Positions 10,301-17,922 of a stretch of 17,922 bases of DNA are shown piece by piece; positions within the stretch are counted from its first letter, which is position 1; each line of letters begins with the position of its first letter. The stretch lies in NCBI GenBank assembly GCA_004335635.1, contig QAXH01005661.1:1-17922 (forward strand). Reading direction: 5' to 3'. This stretch comes from Chloromonas sp. AAM2. Lineage: Eukaryota; Chlorophyta; Chlorophyceae; Chlamydomonadales; Chlamydomonadaceae. The notes below the pieces were generated by a model that saw only the letters and a list, made by a program, of their open reading frames with translations, had not been told where the DNA came from and did no database searches. The position numbers and the translations under genes were made by a program.

Positions 10301-12482
10301 GTGAGTAACACACAACAATGATCCTAATCTGCTGCCATGTTCTGTTGGCCTACCTGTGTGGTGTCTCCTCCTGCCAGAGCCTTCTTGAGCACTGGCCACA
10401 GCCCCTCGGTCCAGGGCTCCACCACCGACTCTATGCCATCAACCTCATCGGCCTCAGCCACCTTGTAGAAGGGCTGGGCACCCAAGTCACCCAACCTGTG
10501 TCGCAAACCATACACAAGCCAAGGTGAAATGGCCATGGTTTGCTTGTATGGAAGGATGGCATGCTTATATGGGAGAGTGGCATCACGACGGTTTAAACCA
10601 AACTTCACAGGGCAGCAGAAAGCCGTGTGCGTCTGAAAGAGGGTGGTGCTCTGGCAGTAAGGAAATGTCTCCCCATCTCAGTCACCAGATTCGCTCGGTT
10701 GTGGTTCAAGCGGCCAGCGTGCCAGATGCGTGGAGTGGTGGGTGTTGTAGCAGGGTTTTCATAGCCGTCAGGGTATCAGGAACCCTGCAGCCTCGAGTCC
10801 ACTGCTCTGTATGTTGAATGTATGGCCAAGTTTGGCCAACATGACCAGATATAGCTGTAAGAAAGTGTGCGATTTGAATCAAGATGAATCGTGCAAACTC
10901 ACAGAAATCCAATCTTGTGTCCCGTCTTGCAGTGTGTAAAAGCTCTCCTGATGTAGGACGCCACATACTACACGTGACACACATGCCATGCCATGATGAT
11001 GAGGGCTGACTTAGCTCTAACTCCTGCCGTTGGACTTCACCTGGTGGTCAGCGTGCGCGACACATGCATGAAGCGTGTGTAGTTTGAGTCTCCCAGGCCA
11101 AGAGACGTGAACTTGACCCCCTTGAGCATGTCAGGCTCCTGCTTCTTCTTGATCTGGACCCAGAAGTTGGCTGCGTTGTCTGGGGGGTCGCCATCACCTG
11201 TTGAGGCGGCAACCACTATGAGGTACTGCACTGATGACAGGTTGGACAGCCCCAGCTCGTTTAGGGACAGGACCTGCAATCATGGCAGGAAATGATGCGA
11301 TGTTGTTGCTTTAGCAGTTCTCAAGTACGGAGATTAGAATCCTTACAGTGTGTTCAAACGCCTTTTCTGAAGGGCTGATGCCTCCGTTTTTGCCGGAATG
11401 TGTGCTCATACAATGAGGTTGCATGAATGTGGTGCATGCAGCTACATTTCAGGTGATCAATATTGCCTCAGGCTTTGGCACTGTGGTCGAAATACCATTC
11501 ACTGCTTCTGTAATAAGAAAGTGTCTTGCGCACGGCTCATCACGTTACATGACCACTCCAGCCTACCTCTGATGGAATCTTGTGATCTGCTGCCGCCTCC
11601 GCCTGCAAACTCTTGGCAATCTCAGAGGCAGTGCCTGTCTGGGACGCATAGGCAAAGACGACACGCGCAGAGGAGGCTGCGGCAGGAGGTTTGCTGTTCG
11701 CCTTGGCAGCTGCTGTAGCCCTGCAGCAAGATAGCCATGCACGCCATGCAGTGTCAGACCTTGCATGCGCTATGGTGTTTCAGCTTGGTGTAAAACACGC
11801 CTTGTCAAGTGCTGCATAATCCAGTTAAGACAGAATGAGCTTCCGTGCATGGGATAGCTGACATTGCACTCCATATCGAGCAGGATGTGACAGAGCCTAT
11901 CGAGGGGTGATTTAAGGCAAGTTGTATGAGCGTGGGCGGGCATAGTTGCATTTCTCTGCACACCTGAGCCTGGCAAGAATGGCAGCACCACCTGTGGCTG
12001 CAACTGGTGCTGGTGTGGCTGCTGCGGCTGCTGCTGGTGTGGCTGCTTGTGGCGTTGCAGCTGCAAGTGTGCTTGCTGGAGGTAGTGGAGGTGGGGCGGT
12101 TGGCTGGTGCATGGAGCTAGTGCGTGTGACAGCTGGAGTAGTGGCTGGTGGTGTATCGATGTCGGTAACAACAGCGCTCGAGTTAGCAGCTGGTACCTGC
12201 ATGAAGCAAATTCGCGTGCATGCAGCGCCTATGCAACTTTCTGCCATCGTTGCATGTGTGTTGCATGTGTGTTAGTCAGCAGGTGTGAAAGACCGACCAT
12301 ACCTTCACTTTACTTACGTTGACGTTGACGGCGGCAGAGTCTTGGCTGTCTTCAGAGGTGGGCCTCTTTACTCGCATGAACAGCATAGCACCAGCGACAG
12401 CAGAAGCCGTGGCTGCTACCGTTGCGCTCACGACCAAGGCAAGTGACACGCCTCCACTGCGAGACTCTTCTTGGTTTCCCAT
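4369..12482 (-). CDS. Membrane-anchored diflavin reductase, methionine synthase reductase-like
   Basis: It moves electrons from NADPH through FAD and FMN to a partner protein; in the MTRR family the partner is cobalamin-dependent methionine synthase. There are 17 exons: 12482-12318, 12196-11964, 11720-11567, 11273-11041, 10495-10354, 10014-9892, 9741-9637, 9484-9371, 9100-8991, 8697-8584, 8033-7926, 7641-7502, 7311-7136, 6578-6436, 5547-5424, 5151-5002, 4602-4369, giving 855 residues. In order: hydrophobic anchor (about 13-36), Ala/Pro-rich linker (56-150), FMN domain with SQTGT (159-163), [10 protein letters not shown] (208-217) and [10 protein letters not shown] (243-252), second linker (310-350), FAD part with RLYSITS (623-629) and GVAT, NADPH site GPGTGVAPF (705-713), VCGDG (805-809) and C-terminal DIWS. 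VVEPW.EGLWPVL and the DIWS end favour MTRR over P450 reductase. The start is uncertain because the frame stays open upstream; this ATG gives the anchor and a clean promoter gap. The exon 11/12 junction and the choice of exon 7 and 16 acceptors are the weakest points. Confidence 0.88.
5812..5979. repeat. Minisatellite, 12 identical 14-bp units
   Basis: The unit TTGGCACATCAGGC is repeated twelve times with no mismatch (168 bp). It lies inside reductase intron 14 (6435-5548 on the minus strand), well away from both splice sites. Perfect identity points to recent expansion or homogenisation, so copy number probably varies between strains. On the sense strand of the gene each unit contains CTGAT, which resembles a branch-point sequence. 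The array reads open in all plus-strand frames, but that is only a property of the repeat, not evidence for coding. Confidence 0.98.
6886..7183. repeat. Decayed tandem duplication of an exon end and splice donor
   Basis: Sequence around the 3' end of reductase exon 13 and the start of intron 13 occurs twice. ACAACAGAA, ATAGCCGTTC (6907 and 7046), a CTTCNCT(G/A)ACCTGAAC block (ending 6990 and about 7141) and GTGCGCTCG-like sequence appear in the same order. Offsets run about 139-151 bp, with small gaps. The real donor is at 7135 (sense strand TTCAG|GTTAGTG). The copy keeps a donor-like TTCAG|GTCAGAG at 6984, but its would-be coding sequence is shortened and frame-disrupted. The copy lies wholly inside intron 13. 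Confidence 0.65.
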
Positions 12483-12687
12483 CTTGCCAATCAAACGCGC
12501 TACATGTGCTAGAAGGCAGGTGATTGCTGGTGACACCCACGCTCGTGATGCCTTGGAGCAGTGGGTTGACGTCGCATTGACAAGCAATTGACACCTGGAC
12601 GACACCGGCGTTAGAAACGCTTCCAGTAACCACTGGAATAGATTTGTAAATACATAACCACGCAGTGGTGTTCTATCAAAGGCATCC
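12483..12687. promoter_or_regulatory. Divergent promoter region between reductase and kinase genes
   Basis: Only 205 bp separate the two proposed start codons, which point away from each other, so both promoters and 5' leaders must lie here or overlap the flanking exons. A perfect seven-bp-arm inverted repeat, TTCCAGTaaccACTGGAA, sits at 12621-12638 and is followed by an AT-rich stretch (GTAAATACATAA, near 12647). No canonical TATA box is clear. The shared-promoter reading depends on both start choices being right. Confidence 0.55.
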
Positions 12688-15487
12688 ATGCACTCGTTGG
12701 CAAGTACAGAACTGAAAAACAGCATGGACATGTGGGCAGCAGATGCAGCATTTTGCAAGCCTGACTTTGCTGGTGGTGACCTTGTGGCCGCACGAGAACA
12801 GATACTGGCAGCCTTGGCAGGACAGTCTAACCAAGAATTGGGCAAGGGCAGCATGGGATTAGTCAGACAAGTCAAGGACTCCTCAGGAGCAGATTTCATT
12901 GTTAAGACCGTGCAATTGAAGGACACTGCAACCCTCAAGGCAAGCCTGACAGGCCGTCCAGCTTGTTACTGCCTGTATGTTTCTGGCTGCTCTTGTGGCG
13001 CCTTATACAGACGTCCATCAGGCTTTGTATTCTATCCCTTGCTGCATGTGAGCAGCGAGCGTGCATTGAAGCTCATGTGGCGAGGCAGCTGCACCACCAG
13101 CACCTGCCCAGCTACGCTGCATGTGTACCGGATGAGAAGTCCAGCCAGCTGCACCTAATCATGCAGGTACTGGAATGTGCGAGGAATCACACTTGTCGCC
13201 TAGGTTGGCTATCATATACCTGGACTCTGGTGCCTGCTTTGGCATTGCCATCTGTGTTGACTACAGTCAACTTGCCAGCGGTCAGAAGCTGGTAGCAGAC
13301 AAGGACTAACAATCATATATAGATTTCCACATTGACACCTACATCATCTTGCAGGTACAAGTTGCTTTCAATGGTTGCTGTGACCAGCTGTGACCACTTG
13401 TAATTCTTGGATTGGAGCTGCTTTGTCCACGTGTTGCACAGGCACTGACAGGAGCCACCAGCCTACTGAGTGCTGTACGTGCAACCGGTCCGCTGCCGGA
13501 GGCACGCGTGCGAAGAATCACTGCGCAGTTGGTGCATGTGCTGGACCACCTGCACACGCACCATGCACTAGTCTAGTAGGTTACTGACGTGACGTGCGTC
13601 TAATGTCTCATACGTGAGCCCACACACGCACATGCTTGGATGACCACATTCGCATTAGGACTGGTCTAGCAAGCCGACATGTTCTTATGTCAGTCTGCGC
13701 ACAGGGCAAACATCAAGCACGATCAGCTTCAGAGTGCGATGGCTCAGCACATGACGCCAGAGTTCCACATTGCATATTGTCGATATGTAGCCACAGGGCT
13801 GACAGGTCGCAGTTGTTATTCTCACTCTGAGTCACAGTACAGTCACAGGAGGCCACAAGCGGCGATGAGCTCTATCAAACTGATTGAAGACAAGTCAGGT
13901 TGAGTTGGCCTGTTTGCACATCGTCTTCCTTTGGTTCCTGACACATTGTACACGTACGTGCCGGTGCACTGCAGTGTGGATCTCAAGGCAGAGAACGTTC
14001 TCGTCAGAGTAAGTCCGAAGACGTAATACACTGGGTTGACAGCTATCGACGGTCTTCACATGACTGCAACAGTCTATCTGGTCTTATACCTGACGTAATG
14101 CACTGGGTTGTCAAAGTCGACTTATTGGTGGCATTAACGACAGAAGCATTGCCTGATGTGTGAGCTGTTTTCATTTTGAAATATCTTGTGCTACAGGCGG
14201 AGGATGACCACGTTCAGCTCATCGACTTCGACCTGTGCATGCCAATGCCCGGAGCAGCGCTGTACACTCAGCAAGCCGCGATGCCAAGTGCATGCAGCAA
14301 AGCAGCAGCAGTATCCAGCACCTTCAGCAAGGCATGCACACATCCGCATATCAAGCCTGCATCAAGCATGGGCAACATGGCACCAGCAGCAGGCGGAGCA
14401 GCCACCGCAAGCGCAGCAAATGCTCTCAATCACTATGCAGCAGGTCAAAGCACGGCCCACCGCAGTGTCAGGGCAGCTGTGGTTGTCAAGGATGTGGTAC
14501 CCCTACTCAGACACCTGTGGCTGACAACACCGCTGTCCGACAGCCCAGTGGGCAGTGAGCCTCACTTTTGGGGCACACTGGAGTATGTGGCGCCTGAGGT
14601 GGTGCAGCAGGGCAAAGCGGCGTGCAGTGCGGTGTCAGACTGGTGGTCGTTGGGCGTGCTGGTCTTCGAGATGCTGTTTGGATACACGCCATTTCAGGCA
14701 AGTAGGCCAAGGTGCTTGTTGGGGCTGGCTTCTTGAGACAGTGTGGGTGGGCCAGCAGTAGGCTGCATGTAACGGCCATGTGCACACCACATGAGCATGG
14801 CACCTCTGTGTGCTGTTTTGGGCTTCTTGTGCCACACATTCACCTTCTGGCAGGCGCCCTGCAGACACAGGTGGAGTTCTGCTAGAGCCACGGTATCTCT
14901 ACGCATGTTTGCGAACCTTGATGCATTGCTGGGTAAAGGACAATTCAAGATTGAGTCGGACAAGCTGTCTGAGCTGATGATGATGATGATGATGATGAAC
15001 GTGTGCAGGGACCAAACCAAGAGAAAACGCTGTACAACATCACCATGCGTGCACCTGCATTTCCGGCGACGTCCCAAGTAAGCCTAGCACGGCTATCGTA
15101 CACCATATAACTTGGTTGTTTGCCCTCTAGCTGCAGCTTTCAGAGTTTTCAGTGCGTTGCACGATGCTTGCCATGGTGATTTGTTCACATTGTCATCTTT
15201 GCGTGGTAATCTATTGTCAGTGCTGCAATGGCATGCCTACACATGGCCTCTGGCGCAGTGTGTACATCAGCGCACTCGACATTGCATGAAGTAACGTTGC
15301 TGCCAAAGCTGGCTATCAAAGGTGGTGGGAGTCTGAGTTTCACTGTCTGTGCTTGATGCTTCTTGCTTGGTTTCAGGTCAGCCAGAAGTGTCAGGATTTC
15401 GTGCGCAGCCTTCTTCGCCACAGGCCAGAGTATAGACTGGGTGCCAAGGGAGCAGCTGAAGTCAGTAGACATGCATGGCTAAGCTGA
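12688..15487 (+). CDS. AGC-family protein kinase, AGCVIII (plant)-like
   Basis: It is predicted to transfer phosphate from ATP to Ser/Thr of protein substrates. Exons are 12688-12939, 13056-13166, 13442-13575, 13975-14008, 14197-14697, 15009-15077 and 15377-15487, giving 403 residues. Seen in order: Gly-rich loop LGKGSMGLV (51-59), ATP-binding Lys73, helix-C Glu89 (ACIEAHV), catalytic loop YVDLKAEN (166-173), metal-binding DFD (187-189) in place of DFG, an insert of about 110 Ala/Ser-rich residues, then [11 protein letters not shown] (301-311), SDWWSLG, TPFQ, KTLYNI and RLGAKGA. DFD, the activation-segment insert and TLYNI are AGCVIII traits (phototropin, PINOID). There is no LOV domain and only about 50 residues precede the kinase core. 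The catalytic loop has Val where most kinases have Arg. The protein stops right after subdomain XI (SRHAWLS) with no AGC C-tail. Introns 1 and 5 use GC donors. The kinase family call is firm; the subfamily is probable. Confidence 0.9.
13921..13943 (+). repeat. Dispersed 23-bp repeat, copy 1
   Basis: This stretch in kinase intron 3 matches 16874-16896 in an intron of the D27-like gene at 22 of 23 positions, in the same orientation. The core is CCTTTGGTTCCTGACA. Flanking sequence does not match, so it looks like a dispersed short repeat and not a gene duplication. Confidence 0.7.
14020..14121 (+). repeat. Imperfect direct repeat in kinase intron 4
   Basis: GACGTAAT followed after two bases by ACTGGGTTG, and ending in TCGAC, occurs at 14020-14050 and again at 14092-14121, 72 bp apart. 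The first copy begins about 11 bases after the intron donor. It looks like a local duplication within the intron; no function is apparent. Confidence 0.75.
14975..14998 (+). repeat. (TGA)8 microsatellite
   Basis: Eight TGA triplets lie in kinase intron 5, ending about ten bases before its AG acceptor at 15008. They occupy the place where a pyrimidine tract would be expected, so the acceptor is unusually poor in pyrimidines. Length changes here could alter splicing. Confidence 0.95.
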
Positions 15488-15742
15488 CATGCTTAGTATG
15501 CTCAAACGTGAGTTATTCCCTGGGATCTTTAAAAGGTCAGGTCTTGATGTTTCAACCACCAACGGCCAGTAACCGACGTAGACGTGGCATTCGTCGCTGT
15601 ACTCTGTCTGGACTTCAACTTCTCGCGCCTGCTACGGCATTGCCACGAACAAGCTCTTTTGTTGTTCTCATTTTGCACAGAACGTCCTGACTTCAACAAC
15701 AGCTCGAGTTAGAACCTTGACAACTTTGTTACCGCCGCGGAC
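15488..15742 (+). other. Short intergenic gap between kinase and D27-like genes
   Basis: These 255 bp must hold the 3' end of the kinase transcript and the promoter and leader of the next gene in the same direction. I find no TGTAA or AATAAA signal and no clear TATA box. I considered further coding exons carrying the missing kinase C-tail here, but none had a frame with AGC hydrophobic-motif residues. Confidence 0.5.
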
Positions 15743-17662
15743 ATGCAATCGCTGAAAATGCGGCAAGCACGCGGATCCTTGGCGCCAACTCAGCGTCGCA
15801 GCGTGCAAATGCGTGTCGCTTCAACCAATGCACCACCTCCCCAAGCCCCTCCGCCAGTTGATCCATTTGCACAAAAGCGGGTCTACAAGGACAACGCTCT
15901 GGACTCCTTGTTCATCAAAATTTACACTGAGAAAATGGCAGCTCAAATGAAGAGTAAGTTACGCACAAGCCACGCAAGTGCGCGGCATGCTCCCACACAC
16001 AACATGCATGCTGAATGTTGCCAGTCCAGCACGCGCGTTCGCACGCCGCACAGCATGCCATGCACAACCAGGCACTTGAGCAGTAGTCAGTGTGTCCATT
16101 CGCAACAAATGTGCCAAGGCACAGCTACAGCAACCACACATGTGTGTAGGCAATAGCTATGGCCCTGTCCAGCCTTGCGCAGACGTCTACGTCCCTCCCA
16201 TGCCGACCTATGACGACTTTGTGCGAGTCAGCAAGGAAATCATGAAGGGGCGTACACCAGAACAGCAAAAGGCCCTAGTATTGGATGTCCTCAGCTCACT
16301 GTTGCCAAAGCAAGCCACCTCACAATTCAGGTGCGAATAATAAGCTGGTCGTTGAGTGTGAACTTAAGGCCATAACCTTGTCACAAACTGAGCCAAAGCA
16401 ACAGTAGGGCTCATCCTGAGTACTCCACATGCTGCATAGTTAGCTGCCCACCTGCCCAGCATTGGAACTATGTTGAGACATGTTTGCTGTCCCTCAATGA
16501 AAGGCTATAGTTTGAGACGCGGCGCAGAGACACGCCCGTGCGGCAGACCCAGCCAGTGACCGTGTGACTGCTTGGTTTGTCGTTTGTTGTTTGGTTTGTT
16601 GTTTGCTAGACGTAACCTGTGACTGTAAGAGTTTGACTGTGACTGTTTTGTGTCGTATGGCTGCAGGAGGCTGTTTCCTCCCACCAAGACGTCTGCTGAG
16701 CTCAACGCCTTGTTCGCCTCCCAGGGCTTTGGATGGCTGGTCGGGGACATGGAGCTCAAGTCAGGGGACATTGTGGTAAGAAACATGCAAGAAACACCTT
16801 TTTGTCAATTCCTTACCCCGTTTTTGATACTCTTTGACCCACATGCGTGCGCTACATTGCGTCTGGGTCGCTTTCGTCCTCCTTTGGTTCCTGACAGCTC
16901 GAGCATGCATGTGAAGCTTTGGCTGAATCCTGTGTTCTGCGCTGCCGCTGCATGAGTGTGATCTGTTGCTGCGGCCATGTGTGCTGCAGATCGGACCTGG
17001 TCAAGTGCGCCAGCAAAAGAGTATCGTCAAGATCAAGAAGTGTCGCTACCTGGAGGCGTCAGGCTGTGTGGGAATGGTGAGTGGGACAAACAGGTGGTTG
17101 CGCTTCAACTCTTGATTGATTGCATCTCGAGCCGGTGTGGCTAGCATGCGAAGGCTAGGGGGAGCGCAGCTGAGACTTCAATGTGAGTGCTGGACAAGCA
17201 AGAGCGAACGATGGTGCAGCTCTGGAAAGCAATTATATGGCTTCGCTGTGCCTGAAGGCTATGCCCTTGGCCGTGGTGTTTAGAAACCTTGATCTGAGCA
17301 ATCTACAACATACATGGGTGAATAGATAAGTGCACCCGAACATCGAAGCCCAGCAATCACACCAGCAATACAAGCATACGAGCACCCGAACCTGCTACTG
17401 CTTTTCCAACCTGTGCTGTGTTTTCTTGTAACATTGTGCTGCGACACTGTCTTGATTTTTGGCCACTGCTCCTACTCTTGTTGTATTGCTCCCAAGGTGT
17501 TGTCCTGTAACATTACACCGGTGTGCTTTCCTTGCCCCGTTCCCGCAGTGTGTGAACATGTGCAAGGTGCCCACCCAGACCTTCTTCACCGATGACTTCG
17601 GCCTGCCGCTCACCATGAAGCCAAACTTCGAGGACCTGTCATGCGAGATGATCTTTGGACAG
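15743..17662 (+). CDS. D27-like beta-carotene isomerase, chloroplast (3' end missing)
   Basis: Plant D27 is an iron-containing plastid enzyme that isomerises all-trans-beta-carotene at the C9 double bond, the first step towards strigolactones; algal homologues are less well defined. Exons are 15743-15953, 16150-16330, 16667-16775, 16990-17076 and 17549-17662, giving 234 residues before the last donor (CAG|GTAAGC). Residues 1-35 are basic and rich in Ser/Ala/Pro, with Met and Gln, like a transit peptide. Then come a helical part (YDDFVRVSKEIMKGRTPEQQ), LFPPTK, FGWLVGDME and the DUF4033 core: KKCRYLEASGCVGMCVNMCK, with Cys193, Cys197 and Cys201. TFFTDDFGLPLTM and NFEDLSCEMIFGQ follow. Family members continue with a short Cys-containing tail, so one more exon is expected past the window edge. 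It could be one of several D27-like paralogues, not the strigolactone enzyme itself. Confidence 0.93.
16874..16896 (+). repeat. Dispersed 23-bp repeat, copy 2
   Basis: The partner of the copy at 13921-13943, with one mismatch, located in intron 3 of the D27-like gene (16776-16989). Confidence 0.7.
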
Positions 17663-17922
17663 GTAAGCCCGCTGGCGGTGCATCCACCACATGCACAGCG
17701 TCGCAAGTGGTTGGCTGCACGGATAACAAGCATGAATAGACGTGCTGTGTGTTGCGTTGGCTTGGGAACATTTGAGGCATACCAAACCTAGGATTAGGTT
17801 GCACAGATGCCCAAAGCAAGCTAGGCTGAAATCGTGCAAGGACCGCCCCTGTGTATCTGGGCTGGGCGGCCGGTGGCACCCTGGCAGCTGCGCGCCTGCC
17901 GTGTGTGTCCAGCTGCACACAA
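17663..17922 (+). other. Truncated last intron of the D27-like gene
   Basis: After the donor at 17663 no stretch before the window end encodes the expected D27 tail. An acceptor-like GTGTCCAG ends at 17911, but only 11 bases follow, too few to judge. The region is most likely intronic. Confidence 0.6.

Noticed and set aside
4369..12482. Assignment as an ordinary NADPH-cytochrome P450 reductase because of the membrane anchor
   Set aside because: The FMN-domain end (FYKV.EAD...VVEPW.EGLWPVL) and the [10 protein letters not shown] motif match MTRR better, although the anchor keeps the question open.
12276..12938. Long minus-strand frame upstream of the reductase start, antisense to kinase exon 1
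   Set aside because: The upstream part is the complement of the kinase ATP-loop exon and has no family similarity. I took ATG 12482 as the start instead, though the frame being open leaves some doubt.
14176..14736. A stand-alone 186-residue protein at the kinase activation segment
   Set aside because: It is kinase exon 5 with intron sequence at both ends; DFD and APE motifs connect in frame with neighbouring exons.
12688..15487. A phototropin fragment
   Set aside because: Only about 50 residues precede the Gly-rich loop and they contain no LOV motif; no LOV exon is seen upstream before the divergent reductase gene.
1..17922. tRNA or rRNA genes, CRISPR arrays, bacterial operons, phage genes, telomeric repeats
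   Set aside because: No tRNA-like arms with a T-loop, no spaced identical repeats (the only array has no spacers), and no such genes were recognised by reading. A covariance-model search was not possible.

Overview
The window looks like nuclear DNA of a green alga. It holds four protein genes broken up by about 30 short to medium spliceosomal introns, encodes a chloroplast D27-type carotenoid isomerase and a plant-type (AGCVIII-like) protein kinase, and has no bacterial features such as operons or Shine-Dalgarno sites. The lineage within the green algae cannot be fixed from the sequence. The polyadenylation signal TGTAA, common in many chlorophytes, was not found just downstream of the three visible stop codons.

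Layout from left to right. Positions 1-818 hold no gene I can support. Positions 819-2030 (minus strand) are a four-exon small heat-shock protein (HSP20). Its upstream side carries a three-unit heat-shock element next to a TATA box. Positions about 2244-4368 are a repeat-rich intergenic stretch with a 23-bp tandem repeat, an inverted repeat pair, and a roughly 220-bp-offset direct duplication. Positions 4369-12482 (minus) are a 17-exon diflavin reductase. It most resembles methionine synthase reductase (MTRR), but has an N-terminal membrane anchor typical of cytochrome P450 reductases. One of its introns contains a 12-copy perfect 14-bp minisatellite, and another contains a decayed tandem copy of an exon end with its splice donor. 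A 205-bp divergent promoter region (12483-12687) separates it from the kinase gene (12688-15487, plus strand, seven exons). A 255-bp gap follows, and then the D27-like gene (from 15743, plus strand), which runs off the right edge.

The exon models were built by hand from splice consensus, reading-frame continuity and family motifs, and all frames close: 183, 855 and 403 residues for the three complete genes and 234 residues so far for D27. Three of the 30 splice donors are GC rather than GT. The genes share no obvious pathway. The reductase would support methionine synthesis or another FMN/FAD electron-transfer step, D27 acts on carotenoids in the plastid, the kinase is a signalling enzyme, and HSP20 is a stress chaperone. 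I found no wholly new multi-gene system. The most notable points are the anchored MTRR-like reductase, the unusual kinase, the GC-AG introns and the repeats.
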